A stretch of DNA of 33,947 nt from an uncultured Bacteroidota bacterium (GTDB lineage: Bacteria; Bacteroidota; Bacteroidia; AKYH767-A; OLB10): the NCBI GenBank assembly GCA_903847585.1, contig CAINEC010000198.1:1-33947 (forward strand). Direction: 5' to 3'. This document shows positions 17,524-26,979 of this stretch, piece by piece. Position numbers and translations under genes: made by a program. The notes below the pieces were generated by a model. That model was not told the DNA's origin, did no database searches, and saw only the letters and a program-made list of their open reading frames with translations. Each line of letters opens with the position of its first letter. Position 1 is the first letter of the stretch.

Positions 17524-18105
17524 ATGAAAAAACTGATAAATTACTTTTTACAAGGGCTCTTATTTGTAGTGCCCGTTACTGTTACAGTTTATGTGGTTAT
17601 TAAAGCGGTGGTATGGCTTGATAATTTACTTCCGGTTAAGGTTCCAATTCCAGTTCCAGGGGCAGAAAGTTTCGATTTGCCAGGTTTAGGAATTTTATTG
17701 ATCGCAAGTATTATCACAGCTGCGGGCTACATCGGAACGCGCTTCGTGAGGAACCCAATGTTTGCCATTTTTGAAGGATTAATAGAAAGAACACCCCTTT
17801 TAAAATTAATTTACTCTTCTGTGAAAGATTTGATCGAAGCTTTCGTTGGAGAGAAAAAGCGTTTCACCCAACCTGTTTTGGTTACGATGAATAACAACCC
17901 TCCTATTCAGCGAATCGGTTTTGTTACTGAAAACGATCTAACGGAATTAGGTCTTGGGAAAAGTAAAATGGCCGTGTATTTACCATTCTCTTATGGTTTC
18001 AACGGACAATTAGTGATTGTAGAATCAGACAATGTTCAGAAGCTCGATGCTTCAGGAACGGAGATGATGAAATTTGTAATATCAGGTGGAGTAACAGATA
18101 TCTAA
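17524..18105 (+). CDS. DUF502 family inner-membrane protein
   Basis: This 193-residue protein has two membrane helices (about 8-32 and 54-75) and a C-terminal soluble domain, the layout of the DUF502 family. Recognisable family segments are the opening GLLFVVPVTVTVYV, GLGILLIASIITAAGYIGTR (54-73), RTPLLKLIYSSVKDL (89-103) and GFVTENDLTELG. The family's role in the envelope is unknown. It starts a tight run of co-directional genes, with the next ATG 1 nt after its stop. A near-consensus -7 sequence (GATATTTG, 17498-17505) lies 18 nt upstream of its start. Confidence 0.88.
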   Translation: MKKLINYFLQGLLFVVPVTVTVYVVIKAVVWLDNLLPVKVPIPVPGAESFDLPGLGILLIASIITAAGYIGTRFVRNPMFAIFEGLIERTPLLKLIYSSVKDLIEAFVGEKKRFTQPVLVTMNNNPPIQRIGFVTENDLTELGLGKSKMAVYLPFSYGFNGQLVIVESDNVQKLDASGTEMMKFVISGGVTDI

Positions 18106-18106
18106 T

Positions 18107-18769
18107 ATGAAAAAACTAATCGCTTCAATCTTATTTGTTTTTATTTCTTCTTTCGGATTTTCACAAGCTGTTATTGTGGATGAAGGATTGGAAAAATTAG
18201 GAGGTGCATATAATACCGCCATACGTGTTTATCTTCCCTATGTTAATGATGATTTGTTGGCCGATGCCTGGGTAGATTTTTTAAAAGAGAACAAAGCGAA
18301 AATTAAAAAGTCGAAGGAAGAAATTACCGCGAAGAATGTAGTAATAAACGGACTTGGCGCTGATACCCTTATAGTATATTCGACCATTGTACCAGTTGAT
18401 TCAGGCTTGCAATTAGCGGCAGTATTTATGCGCGACAATATTGCCATTTCTACTAAAAGTCATCCGAAAGAAGCATCTTGGCTAATAAAGTTTTTGAAAG
18501 ACTGGGGAACAAAAATTTCTAATCAAGCATTAGAAAATAAAATAAAAGATCAAGAAGACGTTATCAAAGATAAAAGCAAAGACAAGAAAAATCTTGAAAA
18601 CAATACGTCTTACTTAGAGCAGAGTAATGCCAGCATGAAAAAGCAAATCAGTGATAACGAAAAAAGAATTGACGACAATAAAATCAAAATAAAAACAACT
18701 ATCGCAGAAATGGATAGTGTCAATTTATTAATTCAGCAAATTAAATTTCAACAGCAAAATTTAAAATGA
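18107..18769 (+). CDS. Exported protein with C-terminal coiled coil, function unknown
   Basis: This 220-residue protein has a signal peptide (MKKLIASILFVFISSFGFS, cleaved before Q20), a mixed alpha/beta domain of about 115 residues and a long charged helix (about 141-220) rich in Lys, Asn, Asp, Glu and Gln with heptad-like hydrophobics, probably a coiled coil. No lipobox is present, so it should be periplasmic or outer-membrane associated. I do not recognise a named family. It is 1 nt from the DUF502 gene and overlaps the following dehydrogenase gene by four bases (ATGA at 18766-18769), so it is almost certainly co-translated with its neighbours. Confidence 0.75.
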   Translation: MKKLIASILFVFISSFGFSQAVIVDEGLEKLGGAYNTAIRVYLPYVNDDLLADAWVDFLKENKAKIKKSKEEITAKNVVINGLGADTLIVYSTIVPVDSGLQLAAVFMRDNIAISTKSHPKEASWLIKFLKDWGTKISNQALENKIKDQEDVIKDKSKDKKNLENNTSYLEQSNASMKKQISDNEKRIDDNKIKIKTTIAEMDSVNLLIQQIKFQQQNLK

Positions 18770-19734
18770 GTAGCGCAGATAATATTTTAATATTAGGATC
18801 AGGAGGACAAATCGGAACTGATTTAGTCCATACGCTGAGAACAGAGTTAGGTGGTGATCGCGTAATCGCAGCAGATGTAAAAGATCAAGAAGGATATCTT
18901 AAAGAAAGTGGTCCGTTCTTTAAATTGGATGTGATGGACGGACAAGCCATCGCTGATGTAATTAAAGCGAATAAAGTAAAGCATGTTTACTTACTTGCAG
19001 CATTACTAAGTGCAACAGCAGAACAAAAAATGAAAATGGCCTGGAAGTTAAATATGGAAGGCCTTTTCAACGTGCTTGATATAGCAAAAGAATTAGGTGG
19101 TATGCGTATTTTTTGGCCAAGCAGTATTGCTGTTTTTGGTCCGACTACGCCACGCGTAAATACTCCTCAGTTTACAACGATGGAGCCAACAACGGTTTAT
19201 GGAATTAGTAAGCAAGCCGGTGAACGTTGGTGCGAGTATTACTTCAATAAATTTGGAGTAGATGTGCGTAGTATTCGTTATCCAGGTTTAATCAGTTATA
19301 AAGCACAACCTGGTGGTGGCACTACAGATTACGCAGTAGATATTTATCATCAGGCTTTGGATAAAGGTTCCTACAATTGCTTTTTGAAAGAAGATACAGC
19401 ATTGCCAATGATGTATATGCCTGATGCAATTCGCGCAACGTTAGAGTTGATGAATGCTGATGCAGACAAAATAAAAATTCGTAGCAGTTATAACTTAGCT
19501 GGTATCAGTTTCACTCCTCGTGAAATTGCCAACGAAATCAAAAAACATATTCCTGAATTTCAAATTTCTTACGAGCCCGATTTTCGTCAGGCAATAGCCG
19601 ACTCTTGGCCAATGTCGATTGATGATACTCGCGCACAAGATGATTGGGGATGGGTTCCGTATTATGATATGGCATCTATGACAAAGGATATGTTATTACA
19701 CTTGAAAGAAGCACGCATGAGTGCTGAACATTAA
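18766..19734 (+). CDS. L-threonine 3-dehydrogenase, SDR (NAD-dependent epimerase-like) type
   Basis: This 322-residue extended-SDR protein oxidises L-threonine to 2-amino-3-ketobutyrate with NAD+. The dinucleotide-binding loop GSGGQIG is at residues 11-17, the catalytic S119/S120 lies in FWPSSIAVFG and Y145-K149 in VYGISK. PTTVYGISKQAGE, RYPGLISYKAQPGGGTTDYA and the C-terminal SWPMSIDD...DWGW pattern match the short-chain L-ThrDH group known from Bacteroidota rather than the zinc-dependent Tdh. The partner 2-amino-3-ketobutyrate CoA ligase is not nearby. It overlaps the preceding gene by four bases and precedes cysS by 15 nt. A general sugar epimerase is the alternative but fits less well. 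Confidence 0.88.
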   Translation: MSSADNILILGSGGQIGTDLVHTLRTELGGDRVIAADVKDQEGYLKESGPFFKLDVMDGQAIADVIKANKVKHVYLLAALLSATAEQKMKMAWKLNMEGLFNVLDIAKELGGMRIFWPSSIAVFGPTTPRVNTPQFTTMEPTTVYGISKQAGERWCEYYFNKFGVDVRSIRYPGLISYKAQPGGGTTDYAVDIYHQALDKGSYNCFLKEDTALPMMYMPDAIRATLELMNADADKIKIRSSYNLAGISFTPREIANEIKKHIPEFQISYEPDFRQAIADSWPMSIDDTRAQDDWGWVPYYDMASMTKDMLLHLKEARMSAEH

Positions 19735-19749
19735 CAGAAGAAAGATTAC

Positions 19750-21225
19750 ATGCAACACCCGCTTTATATTACCAATTCGTTAACGCGACAAAAAGAAAAT
19801 TTTATTCCGATAAATGCACCTTTTGTTGGTTTGTATGTTTGCGGACCAACAGTTTATGGCGAGGCGCATTTAGGACATGCACGTCCGTATATCACATTTG
19901 ATGTGTTATATCGTTATTTATCTCACCTAGAATATAAGGTTCGATACGTAAGAAATATTACAGATGTAGGTCACTTAGAAAATGATGCTGACGAAGGAGA
20001 AGATAAAATTGCGAAGAAGGCTCGATTAGAACAATTAGAGCCGATGGAAGTCGTGGAACTTTATACGGGTAGTTTTCATGAATCAATGCGTGAGTTAAAT
20101 AATAACGCACCAAGTATTGAACCTCGTGCATCAGGACATATCATCGAACAAATTGAAATGATCAAGAAAATCATTGCTAACGGTTATGCCTATGAGTCGA
20201 ATGGTTCTGTTTACTTTGATGTGATTAATTACAGTGCTTCCAACGATTATGGAAAATTATCTGGTCGTGTGATTGAAGAATTAATTGCAGGCGCAGGTAA
20301 TGAACGCAGAGAATTAGAAGGACAATCAGAAAAAAGAAATCCTGCTGACTTCGCCCTTTGGAAAAAAGCAAGTCCTGAACATATTATGCGTTGGCCTTCA
20401 CCTTGGAGTGATGGTTTCCCAGGCTGGCATATTGAGTGTTCAGCAATGAGCAGTAAATATTTAGGAGAGACATTCGATATTCATGGTGGTGGAATGGATT
20501 TGTTATTCCCTCATCACGAGAGTGAAATTGCACAATCTAAGGGTTCATGTGGTAAAGCTCCTGTGAAATACTGGATGCATAATAACATGATTACAATCAA
20601 TGGACAAAAGATGGGAAAGAGCTTAGGTAATTTCATTACGCTTAAACAATTTTTTACTGGAGATCATAAGTTGTTGGAGAAAGCCTACACGCCAATGGCT
20701 ATTCGTTTTTTCATCTTACAGGCGCATTATAGAAGTACACTTGATTTTTCTAATGAAGGTTTGATTGCAGCTGAAAAAGCTTTCCAGCGAATTATTAATG
20801 CAATTGATACGTTAGAAAAATTAAATCCTTCAGATAGTTCAACAGTTTCAGTTGCTGAATTAGAACAGAAATGTTTTGATGCAATGAACGATGATTTAAA
20901 TACGGCGATTGTCTTATCCCATCTATTTGAAGCGGTAAGAATAATTAACTCTGCTAATGCAGGAACTGAATCGCTAACGGTTACGGATATAGACAAATTA
21001 AAATCATTAATGAATCTTTTTGTTTTTGACATCTTAGGATTGAAACGAGAAGAAAAAAAATCAGATGATGATATGGATGGGTTAATGAATCTTTTGTTAT
21101 TGATCCGCGCGCAAGCAAAAGCAAATAAAGATTTTGCTACATCAGATAAAATTCGTGATGAGTTAATCAAATTAAATTTCACAATCAAAGATGGTAAAGA
21201 TGGCTCAACCTGGAGCAAGAATTAA
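19750..21225 (+). CDS. cysS: Cysteinyl-tRNA synthetase
   Basis: This 491-residue class I aminoacyl-tRNA synthetase charges tRNA-Cys in the cytosol. It opens with [20 protein letters not shown], in which HLGH (40-43) is the HIGH signature. The KMSKS-type loop is KMGKS (287-291). The zinc site that selects cysteine is complete: C31, C230, H255 and E259. The C-terminal anticodon-binding helical region is intact, with the typical [24 protein letters not shown]-like ending, seen around residues 446-469. The length is normal. The next gene begins inside its 3' end. Confidence 0.97.
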   Translation: MQHPLYITNSLTRQKENFIPINAPFVGLYVCGPTVYGEAHLGHARPYITFDVLYRYLSHLEYKVRYVRNITDVGHLENDADEGEDKIAKKARLEQLEPMEVVELYTGSFHESMRELNNNAPSIEPRASGHIIEQIEMIKKIIANGYAYESNGSVYFDVINYSASNDYGKLSGRVIEELIAGAGNERRELEGQSEKRNPADFALWKKASPEHIMRWPSPWSDGFPGWHIECSAMSSKYLGETFDIHGGGMDLLFPHHESEIAQSKGSCGKAPVKYWMHNNMITINGQKMGKSLGNFITLKQFFTGDHKLLEKAYTPMAIRFFILQAHYRSTLDFSNEGLIAAEKAFQRIINAIDTLEKLNPSDSSTVSVAELEQKCFDAMNDDLNTAIVLSHLFEAVRIINSANAGTESLTVTDIDKLKSLMNLFVFDILGLKREEKKSDDDMDGLMNLLLLIRAQAKANKDFATSDKIRDELIKLNFTIKDGKDGSTWSKN

Positions 21226-22207
21226 TCTTATAATTTTATTTGCATTCATATTTGCATTGACCGCGTGTAACTCTGGTAATAAATCAGAAACTACAGAAGT
21301 TGAGGCGAAAAAAAGTACGACGCCAGCTCCAATATTTGACGCTGACTCTGCTTTTAATTATGTAAAAGTGCAAACTGATTTCGGTCCTCGAATTCCTAAT
21401 TCTACTTCTCAGGCTAAATGTGCAGAGTGGTTAAGCAATACCATGAAGCAATTTGCAGATACTGTAATGATTCAAAATTTTCAATCTCGAGGGTTTGATG
21501 GAAAGACGTTGAATGGAAAAAATATCATTAGTTCTTTTAATCCAAAAAAAGGAAATCGCATCATGCTTTGCGCTCATTGGGATTCTCGTCCTTTTGCCGA
21601 TCAAGATTCAGTAAGAAAAAATGAACCAATTGATGGTGCTAATGATGGAGCAAGTGGCGTAGGAATTTTAATAGAAGTTGCAAGACAGTTATCCATAGCA
21701 AAACCAGAATTAGGAATAGATATTATTTTCTTTGATATTGAAGATTACGGACAACCAGAAAATAGTGGTTATCCAGAACAAGATGATACGTATTGTTTAG
21801 GCTCGCAGTATTGGTCGCAGCATTTACATACTCCAAATTATTTTGCTCGCTATGGAGTGTTATTGGATATGGTGGGTGCAACAAATGCTACGTTTACTCA
21901 AGAAGGTACATCATTACGCTATGCTGAAGATGTGACAGGAATGGTTTGGAAAACAGCAGGAGATTTAGGTTATGGGAGCTATTTTTTATTAGAGAAAACA
22001 AATCCGATTGTTGATGACCATTATTACATTAATCAAATAGCACAGATAAAATGTACTGATGTAATTCATTACGATCATAACACACCATCCCATTTCTGGA
22101 AGCACTGGCATACACACGGAGATACGATTGATAAAATTGATAAGAATTCTTTGAAGGCTGTAGGACAAACATTATTACAAGTATTATTTAACGAGCTATC
22201 GTATTAA
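21191..22207 (+). CDS. M28-family lipoprotein, glutaminyl-peptide cyclotransferase (glutaminyl cyclase)-like
   Basis: This 338-residue protein carries a lipoprotein signal (helix 12-22, lipobox LTAC with C26), so it is membrane-anchored outside the cytosol. The body matches type II glutaminyl cyclases of the M28 fold: CAHWDSRPF (127-135), [14 protein letters not shown] (149-162; D152 zinc), FFDIEDYG (180-187; E184 catalytic, D185 zinc), LLDMVGA (224-230; D226) and [10 protein letters not shown] (305-314; H309 zinc). Such enzymes turn N-terminal Gln into pyroglutamate. An aminopeptidase remains possible. The start could also be the ATG at 21200; either overlaps the cysS end (by 35 or 26 nt), and the receptor gene follows after 3 nt. 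Confidence 0.85.
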   Translation: MVKMAQPGARINLIILFAFIFALTACNSGNKSETTEVEAKKSTTPAPIFDADSAFNYVKVQTDFGPRIPNSTSQAKCAEWLSNTMKQFADTVMIQNFQSRGFDGKTLNGKNIISSFNPKKGNRIMLCAHWDSRPFADQDSVRKNEPIDGANDGASGVGILIEVARQLSIAKPELGIDIIFFDIEDYGQPENSGYPEQDDTYCLGSQYWSQHLHTPNYFARYGVLLDMVGATNATFTQEGTSLRYAEDVTGMVWKTAGDLGYGSYFLLEKTNPIVDDHYYINQIAQIKCTDVIHYDHNTPSHFWKHWHTHGDTIDKIDKNSLKAVGQTLLQVLFNELSY

Positions 22208-22210
22208 GCA

Positions 22211-24727
22211 ATGAGCATAGTCAAAAAATTAAGTTTAATAACTTTAAATATTTTCCTGTTTGCCTTAGCGGGATTTTCTCAGCAACCTAATTATCCAGGT
22301 ATGCGAGACTCTTCCATGCGTGGAGGAATGAATCGTGATTCTGCTTTAAGAAATATGCCAGCCATTTGTAAAGTAATTGGAACTTTACAAGACTCACTAA
22401 CAAAATCAGGACTTGAATTTACTTCAGTAGCAGTTTTAAAAGTGCGTGATTCTTCTATTGTTGGCGGTACATTAACTAATGGTAAAGGACAATTTAGTAT
22501 TGAAGCATTACAACCTGGTAAATATTTTTTACGCATCAGCGCTATTGGTTATCGGAAAATGGATTCAAAACCTTTTATGTTAAATCCAATGGATCCAACT
22601 AAAGACTTCGGAATTGTTTACGTTGCTTCATCTCAAAAGAATTTAAAGGAAGTAGAAGTGCAGGGAGAAAGAGCAGATTATGTAAATTCTCTAGATAAAA
22701 AAATCTATAATGTAGAAAAAGATTTAGTAAGCACTGGTGGAACAGCCTCTGATGTGCTACGAAATGTACCATCTGTTAATGTGGATATTGATGGAAAGAT
22801 TAGTTTAAGAGGAAGCGAAAATCTTACCATCTTAATTGACGGTAAGCCATCAAGTTTAGGTGGTGGTGATAAAGCCTCACTTTTACAGCAACTTCCTGCT
22901 GGTTCTATTGATCAGATAGAAATTATTACCAATCCAAGTGCACGTTATGATGCAGAAGGTATGGCGGGAATCATCAACATCAAAACAAAGAAAGATAAGC
23001 GCAGTGGGATAAACGGATCGATTACATTAGGCGCAGGAACGCGCGATAAGTATAACGGCGGTGTTTCATTTAATAACCGAACGAAAAAAACAAATTTAAA
23101 TTTGAGCTATAATTTCCGCGAAGAGACAAGACGTTCGTCTGGGTTTTCTACGAGGCAAAATGAACTTGCTTTTTTATATCCCTTTGAAGATTCTCAGTCT
23201 GAAGGAAGAAATCAAAACAATAATAACTCCTTTCGTTCATCGCTGGATATTAACTTGAGCAATAATACCACATTGGGATTATCAGGAGGATATAGCGAAA
23301 GAGCCGAAGATAAATATGAATTAAACAGTACAATCTTTGAAGATTCCATTAGAAGTGAATTAGGAGGTTTCTATAGAACTACTAACTCGAATAACGCTAA
23401 TATGAACGTCGAGGGAGGGTTAGATATTCGTCATGTTATTCCAGGAACAAAAAGAGAATGGTCCGGATCTGCTAATTACTCACAAAGTGAAAACAACGAT
23501 AACGATTATTATTTAACGGTTGATAGTGCATTTGGATATTCAACATTGAAACGAAAAGGGCAATTTTCTACGTTAGTTGCGCAAACAGATTATACTCATC
23601 CGATTAATCAGAATGCAAAATTTGAAACAGGACTAAAAGGCACATTCAGAACAAGCGATAATGATCAGGTGGGGTTGAATCGCGACGGATTCGATGTAGC
23701 TAATACAGATCATTTTATTTACTCGGATGAAATCACAGCAGCTTATTTACAATTTGCAGGCAAGGCTCCTGCTCTTTTAAAGAAAGATAAATTTGTGGAA
23801 TTGCAGGGTGGTGTCAGAGTAGAAAACACGAAGATTATCGGTGATGCCGTGGTTGATGCAGATGATTTCGAATATAATTATACCAATTTATTTCCTAGTG
23901 CTGCAATAAAATATACGGTAAAAGAAAAGAATGATTTTCAATTGGTATATAGTAAACGCGTAAATAGACCCAATCCACAAAACTTAAATCCTTTTACAGA
24001 CATTTCGGATGTGCGTAACGTTAGAACAGGCAACCCGCGCCTACAACCAGAGTTTATCGATAGTTACGAATTCAACTATTTCAGAAAAATTAAAGAGCAT
24101 TCTGTCTCTGCTACTCTTTATTACCGATATACAAAAAACCTAATTAGTCGTTTTAGATCTATTGACTCACTAACAGGTGTATCTACGATGACATTTATTA
24201 ATTACAGTTCTTCGGCAAATACAGGATTAGAAATTGTAGTTAAGAATCAGTTTGGCAAGGCTGTGAGTTCAACAACGACCTTTAATTATTTCAACAATAA
24301 AATCAATGGAGAAAATATTGATGCGGCCTTACAAAGCACTAGTAATAACTGGACATTAAGAGGAAACATTAATATCAAAGCATCAAAAACTACGAGCTTA
24401 CAAATTACAGGTATGTATATGTCGGCTATTAGAAATCCACAAGGAACTTTTAGAGGTATGAGTGGAATCGATATTGGAGCACGCAGAGATTTTATGAAAG
24501 GGAAATTAAATCTGTCAGTAAATATCACTGATATATTTGATACACGTAAAATGGTTATTCATAACGTAGGAGAAGGGTTCGTATATGATGCAGAACGTAA
24601 ACGTGAGTCGCAAGTAGCAAACTTTACACTTGTTTACCGATTTGGATCTACAGATGCAAACTTGTTTCAACGTAAAAAATCAGGACGACAAATGGATGTA
24701 CCAATGGATATCAATCCTGATTTTTAA
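22211..24727 (+). CDS. TonB-dependent-receptor-like outer membrane beta-barrel protein
   Basis: This 838-residue outer membrane protein has a signal peptide (to S23, cleaved before Q24), a carboxypeptidase-regulatory-like domain (about 53-140, including GTLTNGKGQFSIEALQPGKY), a plug domain (about 145-255, with ASDVLRNVPSVNVDIDGKI and LRGSENLTILIDGKPSS) and a barrel of the OMP_b-brl_3 type to the C-terminal Phe. It belongs to the outer membrane beta-barrel family rather than the SusC group: no SusD partner is present. Its ligand is unknown. It sits 3 nt behind the glutaminyl-cyclase-like gene and its predicted mature N-terminus is Gln. Confidence 0.9.
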   Translation: MSIVKKLSLITLNIFLFALAGFSQQPNYPGMRDSSMRGGMNRDSALRNMPAICKVIGTLQDSLTKSGLEFTSVAVLKVRDSSIVGGTLTNGKGQFSIEALQPGKYFLRISAIGYRKMDSKPFMLNPMDPTKDFGIVYVASSQKNLKEVEVQGERADYVNSLDKKIYNVEKDLVSTGGTASDVLRNVPSVNVDIDGKISLRGSENLTILIDGKPSSLGGGDKASLLQQLPAGSIDQIEIITNPSARYDAEGMAGIINIKTKKDKRSGINGSITLGAGTRDKYNGGVSFNNRTKKTNLNLSYNFREETRRSSGFSTRQNELAFLYPFEDSQSEGRNQNNNNSFRSSLDINLSNNTTLGLSGGYSERAEDKYELNSTIFEDSIRSELGGFYRTTNSNNANMNVEGGLDIRHVIPGTKREWSGSANYSQSENNDNDYYLTVDSAFGYSTLKRKGQFSTLVAQTDYTHPINQNAKFETGLKGTFRTSDNDQVGLNRDGFDVANTDHFIYSDEITAAYLQFAGKAPALLKKDKFVELQGGVRVENTKIIGDAVVDADDFEYNYTNLFPSAAIKYTVKEKNDFQLVYSKRVNRPNPQNLNPFTDISDVRNVRTGNPRLQPEFIDSYEFNYFRKIKEHSVSATLYYRYTKNLISRFRSIDSLTGVSTMTFINYSSSANTGLEIVVKNQFGKAVSSTTTFNYFNNKINGENIDAALQSTSNNWTLRGNINIKASKTTSLQITGMYMSAIRNPQGTFRGMSGIDIGARRDFMKGKLNLSVNITDIFDTRKMVIHNVGEGFVYDAERKRESQVANFTLVYRFGSTDANLFQRKKSGRQMDVPMDINPDF

Positions 24728-24735
24728 TTAATATT

Positions 24736-24743
24736 TAAATTTG
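24736..24743 (+). promoter_or_regulatory. Possible promoter -7 element for the penicillin-binding protein gene
   Basis: TAAATTTG matches TAnnTTTG exactly, 18 nt before the ATG at 24762, in the 34-nt gap after the receptor gene. The region is AT-rich and the -33 position is poor, so it may be chance; if real it gives an internal promoter for the downstream genes. Confidence 0.35.
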
Positions 24744-24761
24744 AAAAGCAATTAATAAAGC

Positions 24762-26978
24762 ATGAAATCATCTTCAAAGGTTAAGCGGATAATATTTTTT
24801 ATTTGGCTGATTGTCTTTGCACCGTTTCTGTTTCTAGTTGGATTTATATCATTAGTCGCTATGGGCTATATGGGAGAATTACCAACTTTCGAGGAATTGG
24901 AGAATCCCAACTCAATGTTAGCGAGCGAGATTTATTCTTCGGACATGCAATCACTCGGAAAATATTTCAAAGAGAATCGTGTAAACGTTCATTATAGTGA
25001 ATTATCACCTTACTTGATTAATGCGTTGAAGGCAACTGAAGATGTCCGTTTTGATAAACACTCTGGAGTTGATGTACGTGGATTATTTCGTGTTTTGGTA
25101 AAAACAATTTTCTTGCATCAGGATGCAGGTGGTGGTAGTACACTTACTCAACAGCTTGCAAAAAACTTATTTCCTCGAGGAGAAAAATTAAGTAAGTCAC
25201 AACTTGTAATTCGAAAAATCAAAGAGTGGGTTATTGCTGTTAAGCTTGAAAAGAATTATACCAAAACAGAAATTCTTGCAATGTATCTTAATACAGTAGA
25301 ATTCGGAAACAATGCATATGGTATTCGTTCGGCAAGCTCTACCTATTTCCAAAAAGATCCTAAAGATGTTTCGATGGAAGAAGCTGCTTTGTTAATTGGA
25401 ATGCTACAGGCTCCTTCAAGATATAATCCAGTTAGAAATCCTGAGAATGCGATGAACCGTCGTAATACGGTTATTGGTCAGCTGGAGAAATATAATTTTA
25501 TTACAGAAGAAGCTTCAGACTCTTTACAAAAACTACCAGTACGTTTACGTTTCAGGCCAGAAAGTCATACTTCTGGTATTGCTCAACACTTTCGTGAAGT
25601 ATTGAAAAAGGATTTATTAAAATGGTGTGCTGAACACTATAAAGCCGACGGATCTCCTTATAATTTATATCGCGATGGATTAAAAATTTATACCACCGTC
25701 GATACTCGTATGCAAAAGTACGCCGAGGAAGCGGTGAAGCAGCACTTAACAAAACTGCAAGAAACATTTTACGAGCATTGGCAAGATCGATCTCCTTGGG
25801 AAGATTATCCTGAATTAATTACGCAGGGTATGAAACGTTCAGAACGTTATAAGAATTTAAAAGAACAAGGGATGTCGGATGCGCAAATTGAAATCAACTT
25901 CAATAAGAAAGTTAAGATGACCGTGTTTTCTTGGCAAGGTGATTTAGACACGATTATGTCGCCGATGGATTCTATTCGTTATTACAAAATGTTTTTACGT
26001 ACAGGATTTATGGCGCTTGAACCGCAAACAGGACAAGTGAAGGCGTGGGTTGGCGGATTAGATTTTCATTATTTTAAATATGATCAAGTAAAGGATGGTG
26101 CACGACAAGTTGGTTCTACTTTCAAACCATTTGTATATACCCTAGCAATGCAGGAAGGTTACTCACCATGTTATAAAGTTCCGAACTCGAAAGTTACTAT
26201 CGTTGATAAATTTGGTGGTTCGTGGACGCCCTCAAATGCAGATGGGAGTTATGGTGGAATGCTTTCATTAAAACAAGCGTTGGCAAATTCTGTTAATTGT
26301 GTTTCTGCTTATTTAATGAAGCAGTTCGGTCCGGAAGCCGTAATTCAGGTTGCTCATAAAATGGGAATAACCACCCCTATCAAACCATTTGCATCTATTG
26401 CTCTAGGATCAGCAGATATTTCAGTATTTGAAATGGTAGGAGCTTATGGAACGTTTGCTAATAAGGGTATTTGGACAGAGCCAATGTATATTACACGTAT
26501 TGAAGATAAAAACGGTGTTGTATTGCAAGAGTTTGTTCCACGAAAAGTAGAAGCTATCAATGAAGAAACTGCATACTTGATGTTGAACTTAATGGAAGGT
26601 GTAACAAAGTTCGGTACGGGAGAGCGCTTACGTGGAGGGGCTTATCATTTTTCAAATCCTATTGCGGGTAAAACAGGAACAACACAAAATAATAGCGATG
26701 GTTGGTTTATGGGTATCACTCCTGAACTAGTTGCCGGTTGTTGGGTAGGTTGCGAAGACAGAAGTATTCACTTCCGTTCAACTGGTCTCGGACAAGGAGC
26801 TAATACTGCGTTGCCGATTTGGGGACTTTTCATGAGAAAAGTATTTGATGATGCTAAGTTAAATTACTCACAAGGAGAATTTCCTAAGCCACAAAAACCA
26901 TTGAACGTTGAACTTGATTGTTCGAAGTATAATATGCCTGTAGTTCCAGGCACCACAAATAATTTTGATATTAATTAA
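24762..26978 (+). CDS. Class A penicillin-binding protein (PBP1A-like transglycosylase/transpeptidase)
   Basis: This 738-residue bifunctional murein synthase is anchored by one N-terminal helix (about 9-33). The GT51 domain that polymerises lipid II has E93 in ATEDVRFDKHSG (91-102) and GGSTLTQQLAKNLF (124-137). The transpeptidase domain that cross-links peptides has S452-T-F-K455 (nucleophile S452), S510-V-N512 and K637-T-G639-T. Every catalytic motif is present and the length is usual. Residues 330-410, between the two domains, hold a charged linker common in this family. The next gene, for a CoA-transferase subunit, begins 1 nt after its stop codon, an unexpected partner. Confidence 0.96.
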   Translation: MKSSSKVKRIIFFIWLIVFAPFLFLVGFISLVAMGYMGELPTFEELENPNSMLASEIYSSDMQSLGKYFKENRVNVHYSELSPYLINALKATEDVRFDKHSGVDVRGLFRVLVKTIFLHQDAGGGSTLTQQLAKNLFPRGEKLSKSQLVIRKIKEWVIAVKLEKNYTKTEILAMYLNTVEFGNNAYGIRSASSTYFQKDPKDVSMEEAALLIGMLQAPSRYNPVRNPENAMNRRNTVIGQLEKYNFITEEASDSLQKLPVRLRFRPESHTSGIAQHFREVLKKDLLKWCAEHYKADGSPYNLYRDGLKIYTTVDTRMQKYAEEAVKQHLTKLQETFYEHWQDRSPWEDYPELITQGMKRSERYKNLKEQGMSDAQIEINFNKKVKMTVFSWQGDLDTIMSPMDSIRYYKMFLRTGFMALEPQTGQVKAWVGGLDFHYFKYDQVKDGARQVGSTFKPFVYTLAMQEGYSPCYKVPNSKVTIVDKFGGSWTPSNADGSYGGMLSLKQALANSVNCVSAYLMKQFGPEAVIQVAHKMGITTPIKPFASIALGSADISVFEMVGAYGTFANKGIWTEPMYITRIEDKNGVVLQEFVPRKVEAINEETAYLMLNLMEGVTKFGTGERLRGGAYHFSNPIAGKTGTTQNNSDGWFMGITPELVAGCWVGCEDRSIHFRSTGLGQGANTALPIWGLFMRKVFDDAKLNYSQGEFPKPQKPLNVELDCSKYNMPVVPGTTNNFDIN

Positions 26979-26979
26979 T

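Noticed and set aside
22211-24727. SusC-type polysaccharide utilisation locus
   Set aside because: No SusD lipoprotein follows and the barrel is of the OMP_b-brl_3 type; neighbours are cysS, a cyclase and a penicillin-binding protein.
26965-26979. TTG start for scoA inside the PBP gene
   Set aside because: An ATG at 26980 gives the normal subunit A N-terminus.
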